From NCBI GenBank assembly GCA_025916675.1, contig CP098402.1, positions 119,205 through 183,204 of the forward strand: a stretch of DNA of 64,000 nt. Reading direction: 5' to 3'. The notes under the pieces are model-generated. The model had not been told where the DNA came from and ran no database searches. It worked only from the letters and a program-made list of their open reading frames with translations. This DNA comes from Phycisphaera sp. GTDB taxonomy: Bacteria; Planctomycetota; Phycisphaerae; Phycisphaerales; UBA1924. Positions 51,875-61,219 of this stretch are shown in pieces (positions within the stretch are counted from its first letter, which is position 1; each line of letters starts with the position of its first letter). The translations under genes were made by a program, and so were the position numbers.

Positions 51875-52789
51875 CTACATCGCCCCGCCCTCGAAGATCA
51901 CCCGCTCCTTCACCCGCCTCGGGTCGGGTTCGGGCACGGCGCTCAGCAGGCTCTTGGTGTACAGGTGCTGGGGATTCTTCAGGATGTCGTCGCGCGAGCC
52001 GGTCTCGACGATCTGCCCCTTGTACATCACCGCGATGCGCTTGCACACGTGCTGGATGACCGCCATGTCGTGACTAATGAAGAGATAACTCAGCCCAAAC
52101 TCTTCCTGGAGGTCGGTTAGCAGGTTGATGATCTGGGCTTGGATGCTCACGTCGAGCGCGCTCGTCGGCTCGTCGCACACGATGAACTTGGGCTCGAGCG
52201 CGAGCGCCCGGGCGATGCCGATGCGCTGGCGCTGTCCGCCGCTGAACTCGTGCGGGTACCGATCCGCCGCCGCCGCGGGCATGCCGCAGCGCACGAGCAG
52301 TTCCTCGACCTGCTTGCGGAGCTGGCGGCGGTCTTTCACCATGCCGTGGACGATCAGTGGCTCGCCCACGATGCTGGCGATCCGCATGCGCGGGTTCAGG
52401 CTGCCGGCGGGGTCCTGGAAGATGATCTGCATGTCCCGCCGCAGGGCCTTCATCTCGGCGCCCTGGGCCCTCATGACATCCTTGCCCTCGAAAGTCACCG
52501 TGCCGCCCGAGCCGGGGATGAGCTTCAGCAGCGTCCGGCCGACCGTGGTCTTGCCGCAGCCACTCTCTCCTACGAGCCCCAGCGTTTCGCCCCGGCCCAG
52601 GTCGAAGCTAACGCCATCGACGGCCTTCACATACCCTGTCACCCGCTGCAGCAGGCCGCTGCGGACGGGGAAGTGGGTCTTGAGGTTCTTTACAGACAGC
52701 AGCGGCGGCTCGCCGTCGCCGGGAAGGCTTGGCTTGGTGGCGGGATCGGTGGGAGCGACTGGGGCGGCTGGTGGGGTCATGGCGGCCAT
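51875..52789 (-). CDS. Oligopeptide/dipeptide ABC transporter ATP-binding protein
   Basis: 304 residues, the OppF/DppF class. Walker [16 protein letters not shown]-loop [16 protein letters not shown], signature [18 protein letters not shown], Walker [14 protein letters not shown]-loop [10 protein letters not shown], and the C-terminal oligopeptide extension [16 protein letters not shown]. No permease or binding-protein gene follows within the window, so it is either the last gene of an operon read from elsewhere or an orphan. The ATG at 52789 or 52780 could be used. Confidence 0.9.
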   Translation of the reverse strand: MAAMTPPAAPVAPTDPATKPSLPGDGEPPLLSVKNLKTHFPVRSGLLQRVTGYVKAVDGVSFDLGRGETLGLVGESGCGKTTVGRTLLKLIPGSGGTVTFEGKDVMRAQGAEMKALRRDMQIIFQDPAGSLNPRMRIASIVGEPLIVHGMVKDRRQLRKQVEELLVRCGMPAAAADRYPHEFSGGQRQRIGIARALALEPKFIVCDEPTSALDVSIQAQIINLLTDLQEEFGLSYLFISHDMAVIQHVCKRIAVMYKGQIVETGSRDDILKNPQHLYTKSLLSAVPEPDPRRVKERVIFEGGAM

Positions 52790-52827
52790 CCTATGGGGCT
52801 CGATGGGGCCGGGCAGGCCTCGCTTGA

Positions 52828-53067
52828 TCAGGCGATCATTCGTTGCCGAAGCCACAAGATGGTGCCGGGCGCACCCAACGCGACCACCCCCCGCCACGCC
52901 CGTACGTACCCCACGCCGCACTCCGGGCACGCTGTAATCCGATCGGGCTGCACCGCCTCGGCCCGCAGGCCAGCGTGCCACACGGCACCGCAGCATCTTC
53001 CGCGGTCGATCAAGACCCGCCGCCAACGCCAGCAGCCACAACGCCACCAATCCACTGGCGGCGGCAT
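52828..53067 (-). CDS. Possible 79-residue zinc-ribbon protein
   Basis: The frame gives a Trp/Cys/Arg-rich N-terminus, then [10 protein letters not shown] and [15 protein letters not shown], a two-pair Cys arrangement like other planctomycete zinc ribbons, ending in a hydrophobic stretch. It lies upstream of, and on the same strand as, the ABC ATPase. The start is unclear and GC-rich composition alone could produce such a frame, so this is tentative. Confidence 0.3.
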   Translation of the reverse strand: MPPPVDWWRCGCWRWRRVLIDRGRCCGAVWHAGLRAEAVQPDRITACPECGVGYVRAWRGVVALGAPGTILWLRQRMIA

Positions 53068-53153
53068 CCCTGGCCCCCCATTCCCACGAGATTAGTGGAG
53101 ACTATCCTTGCTGCCCCGCCCGGTCTTGCCACGGTCCGGCCCAGGAGCCCCAC

Positions 53154-54122
53154 ATGCGAATTGCCATCGCCGTCTGCTTCATATTCGCCGCGCCCGTGGC
53201 CATGGCCCAATCCGAGGAAGCTCCTCCCGAGCAGCCCGCGCAGGCATCGGCTGCGCCCGAAGCTGGCCCCGAGGACGCCCAGCCCCAGCAGCCGTCCCGG
53301 CCTCGATTTCTCTACAAGGTCGGCGCGTCCATCGACGCCCAGAGCGTGCCGCACATTGGCGGCGGGGGCGACGCCACGACCGTCAGCACGCGCACCGACT
53401 TCTCCATCACCTGGCTCGCCTCGCAGCGCACCCAGATGATCCTCGACGTCAGCAACGAGTTCGCCCACTACGACTTCGACGGGGCGTTCGGCCTCGACCC
53501 CGTCGACGGCGCGCCATTCAGCAGTTTCACCCGCCAGAACTTCGATCTGCTCGTCGCCCACGCCATTGACCGGCGATGGAGCGTGCTGGCCGTGGGCGGT
53601 GTCGGGGTCGCCCGCGAGCGCACCGCTGACGTGGGCGACTCCATCGTCTGGCGTGCTGGCGTGGGCGCCACCTACCGCGTTGCGCCAACCGTCACGCTGG
53701 GCGTGACCGTGTTCGCCCAGAGCCAGCTCGAGAACGACACCGAGATCTTCCCGATCCCCCAGGTCGACGCCGAGTTCCAGCTCGCCGAGCAATGGACCCT
53801 GAAGCTGGCCACCATCGGTGGCGCCGTCCTCTCGTACCAAGCCACCGAAGAGCTCGCCTTCAACCTCAAGGCCGGCTACGACGAGCGCCAATTCCGCCTG
53901 GACGACACCGATTTTGCGCCCGATGGCGTGTTCCAGGACAAGGCCATCGACCTCATGCTGGGCGTGAACTGGACGCCCGCGCCGGGGGTCGAGGTCACCG
54001 CCGGCGTGGGCTCGCAGCTCTGGCGGCGTTTTAAGGTCAAGGACAGCGACGGCAACCGCCTCAGCCGCGTCGAGACCGACCCCACGCTCATGCTCCACGC
54101 GGGCCTGTCGTACAGCTTCTGA
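53154..54122 (+). CDS. Predicted outer-membrane beta-barrel protein
   Basis: 322 residues. The signal peptide (IAVCFIFAAPVAMAQS) is followed by a 30-residue Pro/Glu/Gln-rich linker and then alternating amphipathic strands (FSITWLASQRTQMILDVSNE, WRAGVGATYRVAPTVTLGVT, LMLHAGLSYSF). The final aromatic Phe and strand periodicity are typical of outer-membrane barrels. No enzymatic motif. Function unknown; possibly a transporter-like or structural barrel. Confidence 0.65.
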   Translation: MRIAIAVCFIFAAPVAMAQSEEAPPEQPAQASAAPEAGPEDAQPQQPSRPRFLYKVGASIDAQSVPHIGGGGDATTVSTRTDFSITWLASQRTQMILDVSNEFAHYDFDGAFGLDPVDGAPFSSFTRQNFDLLVAHAIDRRWSVLAVGGVGVARERTADVGDSIVWRAGVGATYRVAPTVTLGVTVFAQSQLENDTEIFPIPQVDAEFQLAEQWTLKLATIGGAVLSYQATEELAFNLKAGYDERQFRLDDTDFAPDGVFQDKAIDLMLGVNWTPAPGVEVTAGVGSQLWRRFKVKDSDGNRLSRVETDPTLMLHAGLSYSF

Positions 54123-54137
54123 TCCGAGCCTCGCCGG

Positions 54138-55184
54138 CTATCGCTCGCCGGCGCCGGGATTGACCGGCCGCGTCACGGGCTCGGGCCCGGTGCCAAAGGG
54201 CGGCGCGTCGACCAGCTCGGCCGTCGTGATGCGGGGCGGCTCGACCGGCTTGCCCTTCCGGGCGTCGGCCAGGGGCGTGCGCTCGATGGCCACGATCGCC
54301 TCCGCTCCCTCGACGGCTTCGCCAAAGGCCGTGTACACCCCGTTGAGGTGGACCGTCGCCTCGCGGCTGAGCGCGACGAAGAATTGCGAGCCGTTGGAAT
54401 CGGGGTCCGGGGTCCGGGCCATCGACAGCACGCCGAAATCGTGCTCGAGCGTGCTGGGTTCGAGATCGATGAACACACCCGGCCCGCCGTTGCCCGTCGC
54501 GATCGGGTCGCCCACCTGGATGACGAACGGCTTGCCCGAGGGGTGCGTCGGGAGCACACGATGGAAGGCGATGTCGGTGTAGAAGCCGCCGGCCGCCAAC
54601 TCGCGGATATGCCACACGGTATTGGGCGCCTCGTCGGGACGGAGCCGGAACACCATCGTGCCCTCCGTGGTGTTCAGCTTCAGCAACTTGTCGACATAAA
54701 TACGAAGGCCCGAGAAGATCCGAGGTGCGTTGTCCCACTCGATCTGGCCGCTGGCCGTTGAAGCGCGCCTCGGCGTGACCATCGGCTGCACAACCAGCGG
54801 GGCACCGACGGGCGTTCCATTGGCCTGATCGCCCTCGCCGCCCTCACCACCCTCGGCTCCTACGAAGAGCTGCGCGTACAGCACGATGGGCGTTGTCTGG
54901 TCCCAAAGGATCGGGAAGAAGCTCGCAAGGTCGACCCGGCCGGGGAGCACCTCGGCCCGCGCAACCCGGTCGCCCCTGGCGTTGAACAGCACGATGCTGG
55001 TCTCGCCCTCTTGTCCCTCGGGCATGGCCACCGTGACTGGGACTTCACGATCGAATCCGTAGTACGTGCGATCGGGAGAGAGTTGGGCATGCGTCGTTGC
55101 TGGCAGCAAGGCCAGCAGCACGACGATGGCCACAACAACTCGCAGGCCGGTGAGCGTGCCCGCCAGGGCTCGATGGGTACCCAT
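54138..55184 (-). CDS. Exported cyclophilin-type peptidyl-prolyl isomerase
   Basis: 348 residues with an N-terminal signal (VVVAIVVLLALLPATTHAQ). An N-terminal beta domain of about 130 residues is followed by a cyclophilin core: TVWHIRELAAGGFYTDIAFH and RVLP, VIQVGDPIATGNGGPG, and GVLSMARTPDPDSNGSQFFV carrying the catalytic and proline-pocket residues. FGEAVEGAEAIVAIERTP completes it. It likely catalyses prolyl isomerisation in exported proteins. The ATG at 55184 overlies GGAGGATC. Confidence 0.87.
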   Translation of the reverse strand: MGTHRALAGTLTGLRVVVAIVVLLALLPATTHAQLSPDRTYYGFDREVPVTVAMPEGQEGETSIVLFNARGDRVARAEVLPGRVDLASFFPILWDQTTPIVLYAQLFVGAEGGEGGEGDQANGTPVGAPLVVQPMVTPRRASTASGQIEWDNAPRIFSGLRIYVDKLLKLNTTEGTMVFRLRPDEAPNTVWHIRELAAGGFYTDIAFHRVLPTHPSGKPFVIQVGDPIATGNGGPGVFIDLEPSTLEHDFGVLSMARTPDPDSNGSQFFVALSREATVHLNGVYTAFGEAVEGAEAIVAIERTPLADARKGKPVEPPRITTAELVDAPPFGTGPEPVTRPVNPGAGER

Positions 55185-55317
55185 GATCGATCCTCCTCGG
55201 TGACTCGTGTTTCAGGTGTGTGCCCGCTCGTTCCATCCGTCGGGCGAAACCCGCAGAACACAACGGTACGGTGGTTGGTCCCGCAGGGTCGAAGAATCTA
55301 CTTCACGCGATAAATCC

Positions 55318-55351
55318 AAACAAAAACGGAGTGGGGCAATGCCCAACTCCG
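55318..55351 (-). terminator. Terminator of the pseudopilin-like gene
   Basis: Read on the minus strand: CGGAGTTGGGCA-TT-based loop-TGCCCCACTCCG followed by TTTTTGTTTG, one mismatch in the stem. It lies 28 bp after the gene's stop. Confidence 0.8.
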
Positions 55352-55378
55352 CATCCAACACGACTTGGAGTCGCCGTC

Positions 55379-56197
55379 TCAGTTGACTCTGGGTGAACCC
55401 GAATCGCCCCGGTCTGATCCTCCGCCATCCAACTGGCGGTCGATGAGATCCCAGGCTTCCATAACAATCGACGACCGGGCACTGGCCTCATCGAGGGGCA
55501 AGCGGGACAAGATCCTGCCACCGTAATCACGGAACCATGTCACCGAGAGATCGGCGCGCATGACGTTGGATCCGTCGTTGTGGTTGTAGTCGCTGCGGAG
55601 ACGCATGCCATCAGCGATGAGGGCCGTGCGGCGGGGTTCGATCTTGCCCAAGTGGCGTTGGCCATCGGGACCCGCTCCGCGGTATTGGTAGTTGCCAACA
55701 ACGATCGCCGGAATGTCACCAAAGCTATCCGAATACTCCGAAATCGGGTGCGCGCCATCGTGCGAGGGGCAATAGAAGCACGCGGCGTTGTCAAGATACT
55801 CGCCATGGTAGAGCAGGCCCAGCCCGTCCCAGCCTCCGGTTTCGGGACTGAAATCGGTTGGGGCCGACGACACGCCCGAAAGCCGCAAGATGAGCATTTG
55901 CTCGGCCCGATTCTCCGAGGGGTCATAAAACGTGGTGGGGGGGATGTAGTCCTGATTCGAGTCGGCGTACATCAGCATACCAATGCCGATCTGCCGAACG
56001 TTGGACGAGCACACGACGCGGTGGGCGGTCTCGGTGGCCTTCCAGATCGCGGGCATCATCAACGAAATAAGCACCGTAATAACCGCGATCGAGACCATGA
56101 CGTCCACCAATGAAAACGCCCCTCGGTGACCCCGAGGTCCGCGAGTCGCATGCCGAATCTGGCTCATTGGACGTAATTTCACGGTCACCCCACTCAT
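55379..56197 (-). CDS. Type II secretion / pilin-like protein with prepilin N-terminus
   Basis: 272 residues. A prepilin-like leader HRGAFSLVDVMVSIAVITVL is followed by the hydrophobic helix; position +5 is Asp instead of the usual Glu, counting from Phe. An Ala lies between Gly and Phe, so the cleavage site is unusual. Then VVCSSNVRQIGIGMLMYADS and a globular domain with YCPSHDGAHP are typical of the planctomycete DUF1559-like pseudopilins. The start is 56197 or 56167. Confidence 0.75.
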   Translation of the reverse strand: MSGVTVKLRPMSQIRHATRGPRGHRGAFSLVDVMVSIAVITVLISLMMPAIWKATETAHRVVCSSNVRQIGIGMLMYADSNQDYIPPTTFYDPSENRAEQMLILRLSGVSSAPTDFSPETGGWDGLGLLYHGEYLDNAACFYCPSHDGAHPISEYSDSFGDIPAIVVGNYQYRGAGPDGQRHLGKIEPRRTALIADGMRLRSDYNHNDGSNVMRADLSVTWFRDYGGRILSRLPLDEASARSSIVMEAWDLIDRQLDGGGSDRGDSGSPRVN

Positions 56198-56458
56198 CCG
56201 CGTTCCCCAAGCGGCTGGTCGTGTGCGTCAAGTATACACGAAAGCAATAGGTGAAAACAAGGCTTTTATTTGCTCTTCGTCAAGATCCGAACAGTAATTA
56301 TCCAAACATATACCAATCAAATTGCTCGAGTTGGGCACTTGGTCGTATCGATCGGAAATTTTCGCACGGATCCTGATCGGTTGCGTAACGAATAGAAACA
56401 TTGGGCCATCGGCTGGCATATCCGTGCTGCCGGTATAGCCCGGCTCGGCAGGTGGGAT
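56198..56458. other. A/T-richer spacer between pseudopilin-like gene and sigma factor gene
   Basis: 260 bp of clearly lower GC between divergent genes, so it should hold both promoters. No clear -10/-35 pair can be assigned. A minus-strand open frame across it has no supporting features. Confidence 0.4.
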
Positions 56459-57034
56459 ATGACCAGGCATCCAAGGGACCCAAAAGCTGATCTCGAATTG
56501 ATGAGCCGAGTCGCGACCGGTGAGGAGGCCGCCTTAGGCGATCTTTACGACCGCTTCGGCTCGCTCGTGTATCGGATGGCCTACCAGACCATGCCCACGC
56601 GGGCCGACGCTGAGGATGCCGTCCAAGAGATCTTCGTCCGCCTCTGGAAGACCGCCGACCGCTACGACCCCAAGCGGGCCGCCCTGGTGACCTGGGTCAT
56701 GCTGCTCAGCCGGCGGCACCTCGTCGACCGGCTCCGTCGGAGCCAGGCGAGGCTGAAGACGACCGCATTAGGGGATTCCAGCGGCAACATGCCCGGCGAT
56801 GGATCGGGCGAAATGAAGCATCTGGAGCAAGACGAGCGTTATCGAGACGTTCTCGAACTCGTAAAGACCTTGCCCGAACTGCAACAGCGCGTGGTGGTTC
56901 GTGCGTATCTAGGGGGGCAGACGCTCCGGCAGATTGGCGAGGAATTGGACACGCCCATCGGCACGGTCAAGTCCGCTCTGAGCAGAGCGCTGGTACGTCT
57001 CCGAGAGAGAGCTGTCGAGGAATCCGCCACATGA
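56459..57034 (+). CDS. ECF-family RNA polymerase sigma factor
   Basis: 191 residues. Region 2 runs from ALGDLYDRFGSLVYRMAYQT through DAEDAVQEIFVRLWKTADRY; region 4 is LPELQQRVVVRAYLGGQTLR and IGEELDTPIGTVKSALSRAL, the helix-turn-helix. The family recognises specific stress promoters. The gene overlaps the anti-sigma-like gene by 4 bp (ATGA), so both proteins are probably made in step. Ribosome binding site AGGTGGG. Confidence 0.93.
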   Translation: MTRHPRDPKADLELMSRVATGEEAALGDLYDRFGSLVYRMAYQTMPTRADAEDAVQEIFVRLWKTADRYDPKRAALVTWVMLLSRRHLVDRLRRSQARLKTTALGDSSGNMPGDGSGEMKHLEQDERYRDVLELVKTLPELQQRVVVRAYLGGQTLRQIGEELDTPIGTVKSALSRALVRLRERAVEESAT

Positions 57035-57837
57035 ACCTTATCGATCTCATTGAACTCGCTGTCCTTGACGCGCTCGGTATGCTCGAGGAGGATGAATCCG
57101 CCGAGTTCGACGCGGCCTTCGACGCCGCTCCGCCCGCGACGCAACTGCGCGTGCGCGACGAGCAGGCCCGTTTAGCCAACTTGGAGGGCGTGTTGCCCGC
57201 AGTATCCCCATCACCTGAAATGCGCAGCCGGGTCATTTCCGCCGTGCGTGAAGCCATGCTGGCCGACGCGGTCGCCAAGGCTTCGGAAGCCGACGACGAC
57301 GCCCCCCTGAGCATCCGCAAGAGTGGGGGGGTTTCTCGCGGCTGGCGCATCGGGACCATCGCCGCCGCTGCCGCTGCGGTCGCGTTCGGCGTGGCGTTTG
57401 GCCACTCGACGCTCCGGTACCAGGATCTCAACGATCGCTTCGAGGGCAAGGTGGCCCTCGATAGCGCGGTCGGTGCGTATGGCGCCGAAGCGAGAGACCT
57501 CCTGCTCAGGCCACACCTGGCGAAGAACTTTTACTTCACGCCGGTTGATCCCACATCCAACGTGGCGGTTACGCTGCAACACCTCGACGAGAAGCAACTC
57601 GCCTACCTGAATTGTGAGTTCCTTCCGACCGAAGAGAATGTCGAATACGCACTGGTCACGCTCGACGCCAACGGCCGTATCGGCCGCACGATCCGCCAGT
57701 TCGCTTCGGAGGGTCCCCTGACCCGCCAGCGGATCGAAGATATCACGCTCGACAACGGCATGCGTCTTGCTTTGGTGAGCGTCAACGTGGCCACCGGTAT
57801 GCGTCAGGTTATGCTCGACGCGACCATCGCGATCTAA
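57031..57837 (+). CDS. Anti-sigma factor (RskA-like), membrane anchored
   Basis: 268 residues. The cytoplasmic N-terminal helical part (LIELAVLDALGMLEEDESAE) is followed by a membrane span (RIGTIAAAAAAVAFGVAFGH, about 107-126) and an outside domain ending TGMRQVMLDATIAI. The layout and coupling to the ECF sigma gene fit RskA-type anti-sigma factors. The zinc-binding HxxxCxxC motif found in many such proteins is absent. The signal sensed is unknown. Confidence 0.82.
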   Translation: MNLIDLIELAVLDALGMLEEDESAEFDAAFDAAPPATQLRVRDEQARLANLEGVLPAVSPSPEMRSRVISAVREAMLADAVAKASEADDDAPLSIRKSGGVSRGWRIGTIAAAAAAVAFGVAFGHSTLRYQDLNDRFEGKVALDSAVGAYGAEARDLLLRPHLAKNFYFTPVDPTSNVAVTLQHLDEKQLAYLNCEFLPTEENVEYALVTLDANGRIGRTIRQFASEGPLTRQRIEDITLDNGMRLALVSVNVATGMRQVMLDATIAI

Positions 57838-57871
57838 CACCGGCGTCAAACAAAAATGCACACCACGAGGA

Positions 57872-57904
57872 GGCCGCGGTCAACCGATGTTGATGCGGCC
57901 TTCG
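57872..57904. terminator. Hairpin between convergent anti-sigma and coiled-coil genes
   Basis: AGGCCGCGGTCAAC-CGAT-GTTGATGCGGCCT, imperfect 13-14 bp stem. It overlaps the last codons of the coiled-coil gene. Confidence 0.5.
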
Positions 57905-59730
57905 TGCTGTTCGCCCATGTCGTTCATGTCGGTGTGGCCCTCGGCGGCGACCTCATCGCGCACCCGCTTCACGCGGCGTGACACAAGCCCGCCCAGGGCC
58001 GCGCTCACCAGCGCGAGCCCCACCAACACCCCGCCAGCAAGCATCGGTTGCTCGTTGGTCAGCGGGCGATCGTCCGGGGTGGCTTCTTTGGAGATCACGC
58101 TGGGGAGCCCATCGGGGCGGCGTTCGCGGGCGGTGTTGGCCTGGCCCACCAGCGCGATCGCCAGCGTCTCGGCGACACGCCGGGCCCGGCCCGCGCCTTG
58201 CTCGCGGACTTCGATCATCAGCTCGCCGTCTCGTCCAGAGACCCAACTGACCGAGCCCTCGACGAACGCCTTGACCGACACCGCGTCGCCCAACTCCAGC
58301 AGGCCGCGCTGCCGCATGCGATCGGCGGCGAACTCGTAGAACCGCGGGTCGTCCATCAGCGATTCGTGGAAGGCCTGCCATCCGGCCAGATCTTCGGCTA
58401 GCACCTCGCGGCCCCGAGCATCGTGGGCCACGGTGACGCTGGCGGCGTACGTCGGTGCCGCGATCTCGCCCGCGGCGATCCAGCTCACCCCCGCGAGCAC
58501 GGCGAGGGCCACCGCGACGCCGGCCATGCCCATGCCCATCCGTGCGATAGCAGCCATGGGGCCGGTCGCGGCGGGCTTGGTCTTGGCGTGGGTTGCCACA
58601 CCGCCCGCGCCCTGCTGGACGAACGCGGCGGATCGCTGTCGCATCAACTCGCTGGCCTTGGCGATCTTGGCGTGCTCCTGCTGGAGCGTCTGGCGAACGA
58701 AGCGAAGCCTCCGCTGGCGACGGCGGATGTGCTCGCCGTCGGGGCTCGCGGGCTGGGCATCGCCGCCCGATCCTGCCCGGTCGGCCTGCTCGCGGAGCTT
58801 GGCGATGATCCCGGCCGCGTCGCGCAGCTTGCCGCGAGTCAGTTCGAGTTCCTCGGCGACCGTTTCATCGATCTCGGCCGACGCGACCTGCGTCTGCGAG
58901 GCTTCTGCGAGCTGCTCTCTGGCCGCTTCGAGTTCGTCTTCGAGCTTCTTCACGCGGGCGCGGAGCACGTCGGCCTGCTTGGTCTGCTCGGCCAGCCACT
59001 GCTTCTGCTGCTCCAGGTCGGAGCTATCGCCCGAGAGCTTCTCGCGCTGCTCGGCGGCCTCGCGGCTCAGGTTGGCCAGCTTCTGGTCCTGCTGTTTGAG
59101 CTGCTCGGCCCGGGCGTCAAGGGCCTGGCGTTGCTGCTCGATCTCGCGCACGCGCTCGGCCAGCGTCGAGGCCTGGTCGTCCAGATCCTTCTGCCGTTCG
59201 TCGATCTCGCGGGCGGTTGCTTCGAGCGCTGCCCGATCGTCTTCGACGTCCTTCACCTGCTGGGCGGCTTCCTCTGCCAGTTCGTGCGTGCGAGCCCGTT
59301 CGGCCTCGAAGCCTTCGCGTTCGGTGCCGAATGCTTCGCGATCGCGTTCGAGTTGCTCGCTCTGCCGGGCCAGCTCGTTGCGCACGGCGTCGTGCTCGGA
59401 CTTCGCCTTCTCGAACGCCTCGCGGGCCTGGACCTCGCGCTGATCGAGCTCGACGAACCGGGCCTCGGCGGCAGCAACGGCCCGCTCGTGCTCCTGCTGG
59501 CGTTCGGCGAGTTCCGTTGCCGCGGCATCGAGCTCCCGCGCCTTGTGCTCAACAGCCGCGCTGCGTGATTCGAGCTCTTCTCGCTCGCGTTCGCGGTCGG
59601 CGTGGGCTACACGCAGGCGGTCGAGCCGGCGTTCGATGTCGGACATCACGCCTCGGATATCCTCGGTCAGGCCGGCGGAGGTGAGGCGTTGCTGTTCGTT
59701 GGTGCTCTGGTCCATGTTCGTCTCGTTCAT
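57880..59730 (-). CDS. Long coiled-coil protein with two membrane spans
   Basis: 616 residues. About 25-330 is one continuous charged coiled coil rich in Glu, Gln, Arg and Ala (EREREELESRSAAVEHKARE ...). A first membrane span follows (MAGVAVALAVLAGVSWIAAG, about 400-420). An outside domain of about 130 residues comes next, then a second span (LAGGVLVGLALVSAALGGLV) and a short basic/acidic tail. Two spans around a periplasmic domain recall Wzz-type proteins, but the long cytoplasmic coil is unlike them. It is 12 bp downstream of a second coiled-coil gene. Confidence 0.72.
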   Translation of the reverse strand: MNETNMDQSTNEQQRLTSAGLTEDIRGVMSDIERRLDRLRVAHADREREREELESRSAAVEHKARELDAAATELAERQQEHERAVAAAEARFVELDQREVQAREAFEKAKSEHDAVRNELARQSEQLERDREAFGTEREGFEAERARTHELAEEAAQQVKDVEDDRAALEATAREIDERQKDLDDQASTLAERVREIEQQRQALDARAEQLKQQDQKLANLSREAAEQREKLSGDSSDLEQQKQWLAEQTKQADVLRARVKKLEDELEAAREQLAEASQTQVASAEIDETVAEELELTRGKLRDAAGIIAKLREQADRAGSGGDAQPASPDGEHIRRRQRRLRFVRQTLQQEHAKIAKASELMRQRSAAFVQQGAGGVATHAKTKPAATGPMAAIARMGMGMAGVAVALAVLAGVSWIAAGEIAAPTYAASVTVAHDARGREVLAEDLAGWQAFHESLMDDPRFYEFAADRMRQRGLLELGDAVSVKAFVEGSVSWVSGRDGELMIEVREQGAGRARRVAETLAIALVGQANTARERRPDGLPSVISKEATPDDRPLTNEQPMLAGGVLVGLALVSAALGGLVSRRVKRVRDEVAAEGHTDMNDMGEQHEGRINIG

Positions 59731-59742
59731 AGCTCTTTGGGC

Positions 59743-60882
59743 CTAGTTCACCAGCCGTAGCTCGGGGCGGCGGCGCACGCTCACGGGCAGTGGCATCGAG
59801 GTGATTGCCAGCGGCGTGCGGGGGTCGAGCCGACGCGAACGCTCGCGTCGCTCGCTCTCGGAAAGCTTGTCGCCAAGCTCGCGCAGCTTGGAGTCGCATG
59901 CGGCCTGGTCGTCGGCCAGGCGCAGGGCCTCCTTCTGCACGCGCTGCTCGCGCTGGGTCAAGTGGCTCTCTCGGGTTGCGAGGTCTGCTTCCAAACGCAA
60001 AGAACGTTGTTCCATCAGCAGCTTCTCTCGGCTTAGGCCCTCGACGCGAGACTCGAGCTGCGCGATCCGCGCTCGTGCAGCATCAAGGGCAGAGCGAGCC
60101 TCCGCGGCCTCGTGCCCGGCTTCCTCTGCCCGTTCGGCGCTCTCGCGCACTTCCAAGCGACCCTCGCGCACCTGGTCGCTCAGGTCGCGCACGCGGTTCG
60201 CGAGGCCGCAAGCATCGCTCAGGCGTTCGATCAGTTCGAGCGACGCCTGCTCGCGCTTGTGCAGCAGGGATTCCATGCTCTGGGCATGCTCGGCGGTCAG
60301 GCCCGCCTGCTCCTCGACGAGTTGCCTGACTTCCTTGAGCCGGGCCGCTTCTTGCTCGACCGCCTCGGCGTCTGCTTTGATCGCATCCGAATCCACCGCG
60401 AGGCTCGCCTCGCGCTTGGCCAGTTCCTGGGCCCGCGCTTCCAACTCCTCGGCCGCCTCACGGGCGTGGTCGTCCACCGCCCTGGTCGTGAGCGCCGACA
60501 TCCGCTCTCGGCGGCGGCGCAGCCGGGCGGCCAGGCGACGCTTGCGTTCGGCTAGTTGGGCCTCGGAACGCACGACCTCGTCCGCAAGACCACGCAACTC
60601 GGCGGTCTGGCGGTCGATCTCGACCTGCCGCTTCATGGCGATCTGGATGGTGCGATCGATCTCGGCCTGGCGCTGGGTGAGTTCCTTGGAATGCTGGGCG
60701 GCCGTCTGCTCGCACCGCTCGACCAGGGCGCTCAACTCCTGTTCGATCGACGCCAGCACGTTGTCGACGTCGGCGTCGTGCGGGTCGTGGGCCTCGTTGG
60801 CATCTCCGTCGTGCTCGTAGCCCTCGCGCTCCCCGATATCGGGGCCGCCTTCGACATGGTGCTGGTCTTCGTGTGGTGCCAT
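59743..60882 (-). CDS. Cytoplasmic coiled-coil protein
   Basis: 379 residues, without membrane segments. After an acidic, His/Asp-rich N-terminus (about 40 residues), residues 40-345 form continuous heptad-patterned coiled coil (AEIDRTIQIAMKRQVEIDRQ, REAAEELEARAQELAKREAS, LESRVEGLSREKLLMEQRS). The C-terminal 35 residues are basic with LPLSV-type strands. First gene of a pair with the membrane coiled-coil protein. Likely structural or scaffolding; no family assigned. Confidence 0.7.
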   Translation of the reverse strand: MAPHEDQHHVEGGPDIGEREGYEHDGDANEAHDPHDADVDNVLASIEQELSALVERCEQTAAQHSKELTQRQAEIDRTIQIAMKRQVEIDRQTAELRGLADEVVRSEAQLAERKRRLAARLRRRRERMSALTTRAVDDHAREAAEELEARAQELAKREASLAVDSDAIKADAEAVEQEAARLKEVRQLVEEQAGLTAEHAQSMESLLHKREQASLELIERLSDACGLANRVRDLSDQVREGRLEVRESAERAEEAGHEAAEARSALDAARARIAQLESRVEGLSREKLLMEQRSLRLEADLATRESHLTQREQRVQKEALRLADDQAACDSKLRELGDKLSESERRERSRRLDPRTPLAITSMPLPVSVRRRPELRLVN

Positions 60883-61219
60883 TGGCCGACCTGTTTTCGG
60901 GCGTGCGTACCTGGATCCGAGTCCCAGGACGTCATCGGCCAGTGCGCAGCCGGCCTGAACGTCCGGCGTGGGTTGTGCGGGTGAATCCGGGCGGATCCGC
61001 CGTTATCGGCCGGACACTCACCTTCTAGGAGATATCCCTATAAGGGACAAACCTTTCTGAGATCGGGAACAAATCGGGCCGAATCAGGTATCTTGTGTAT
61101 GCGAAGCCGCTGGCAGCGTGCCGTGCGGTGGATACGCTTGGGGGACTCAAGCACCAATTGACGCTCGCCTGCCTTCCGAATTCGGCCCGGCGAGACACGA
61201 CCTTTTCAGGAGGCAGCAG
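60883..61219. other. Divergent spacer between coiled-coil and Cys-rich protein genes
   Basis: 337 bp. It includes a TCCCT-ATA-AGGGA palindrome (61035-61047) and ends with CAGGAGG before the ATG at 61220. An in-frame ATG at 61118 exists, but its extra residues are basic and without a signal. Confidence 0.45.

Noticed and set aside
56228-56470. 80-codon minus-strand frame between pseudopilin-like and sigma genes
   Set aside because: Overlaps the sigma gene start and the expected promoters; no signal, motif or ribosome binding site.
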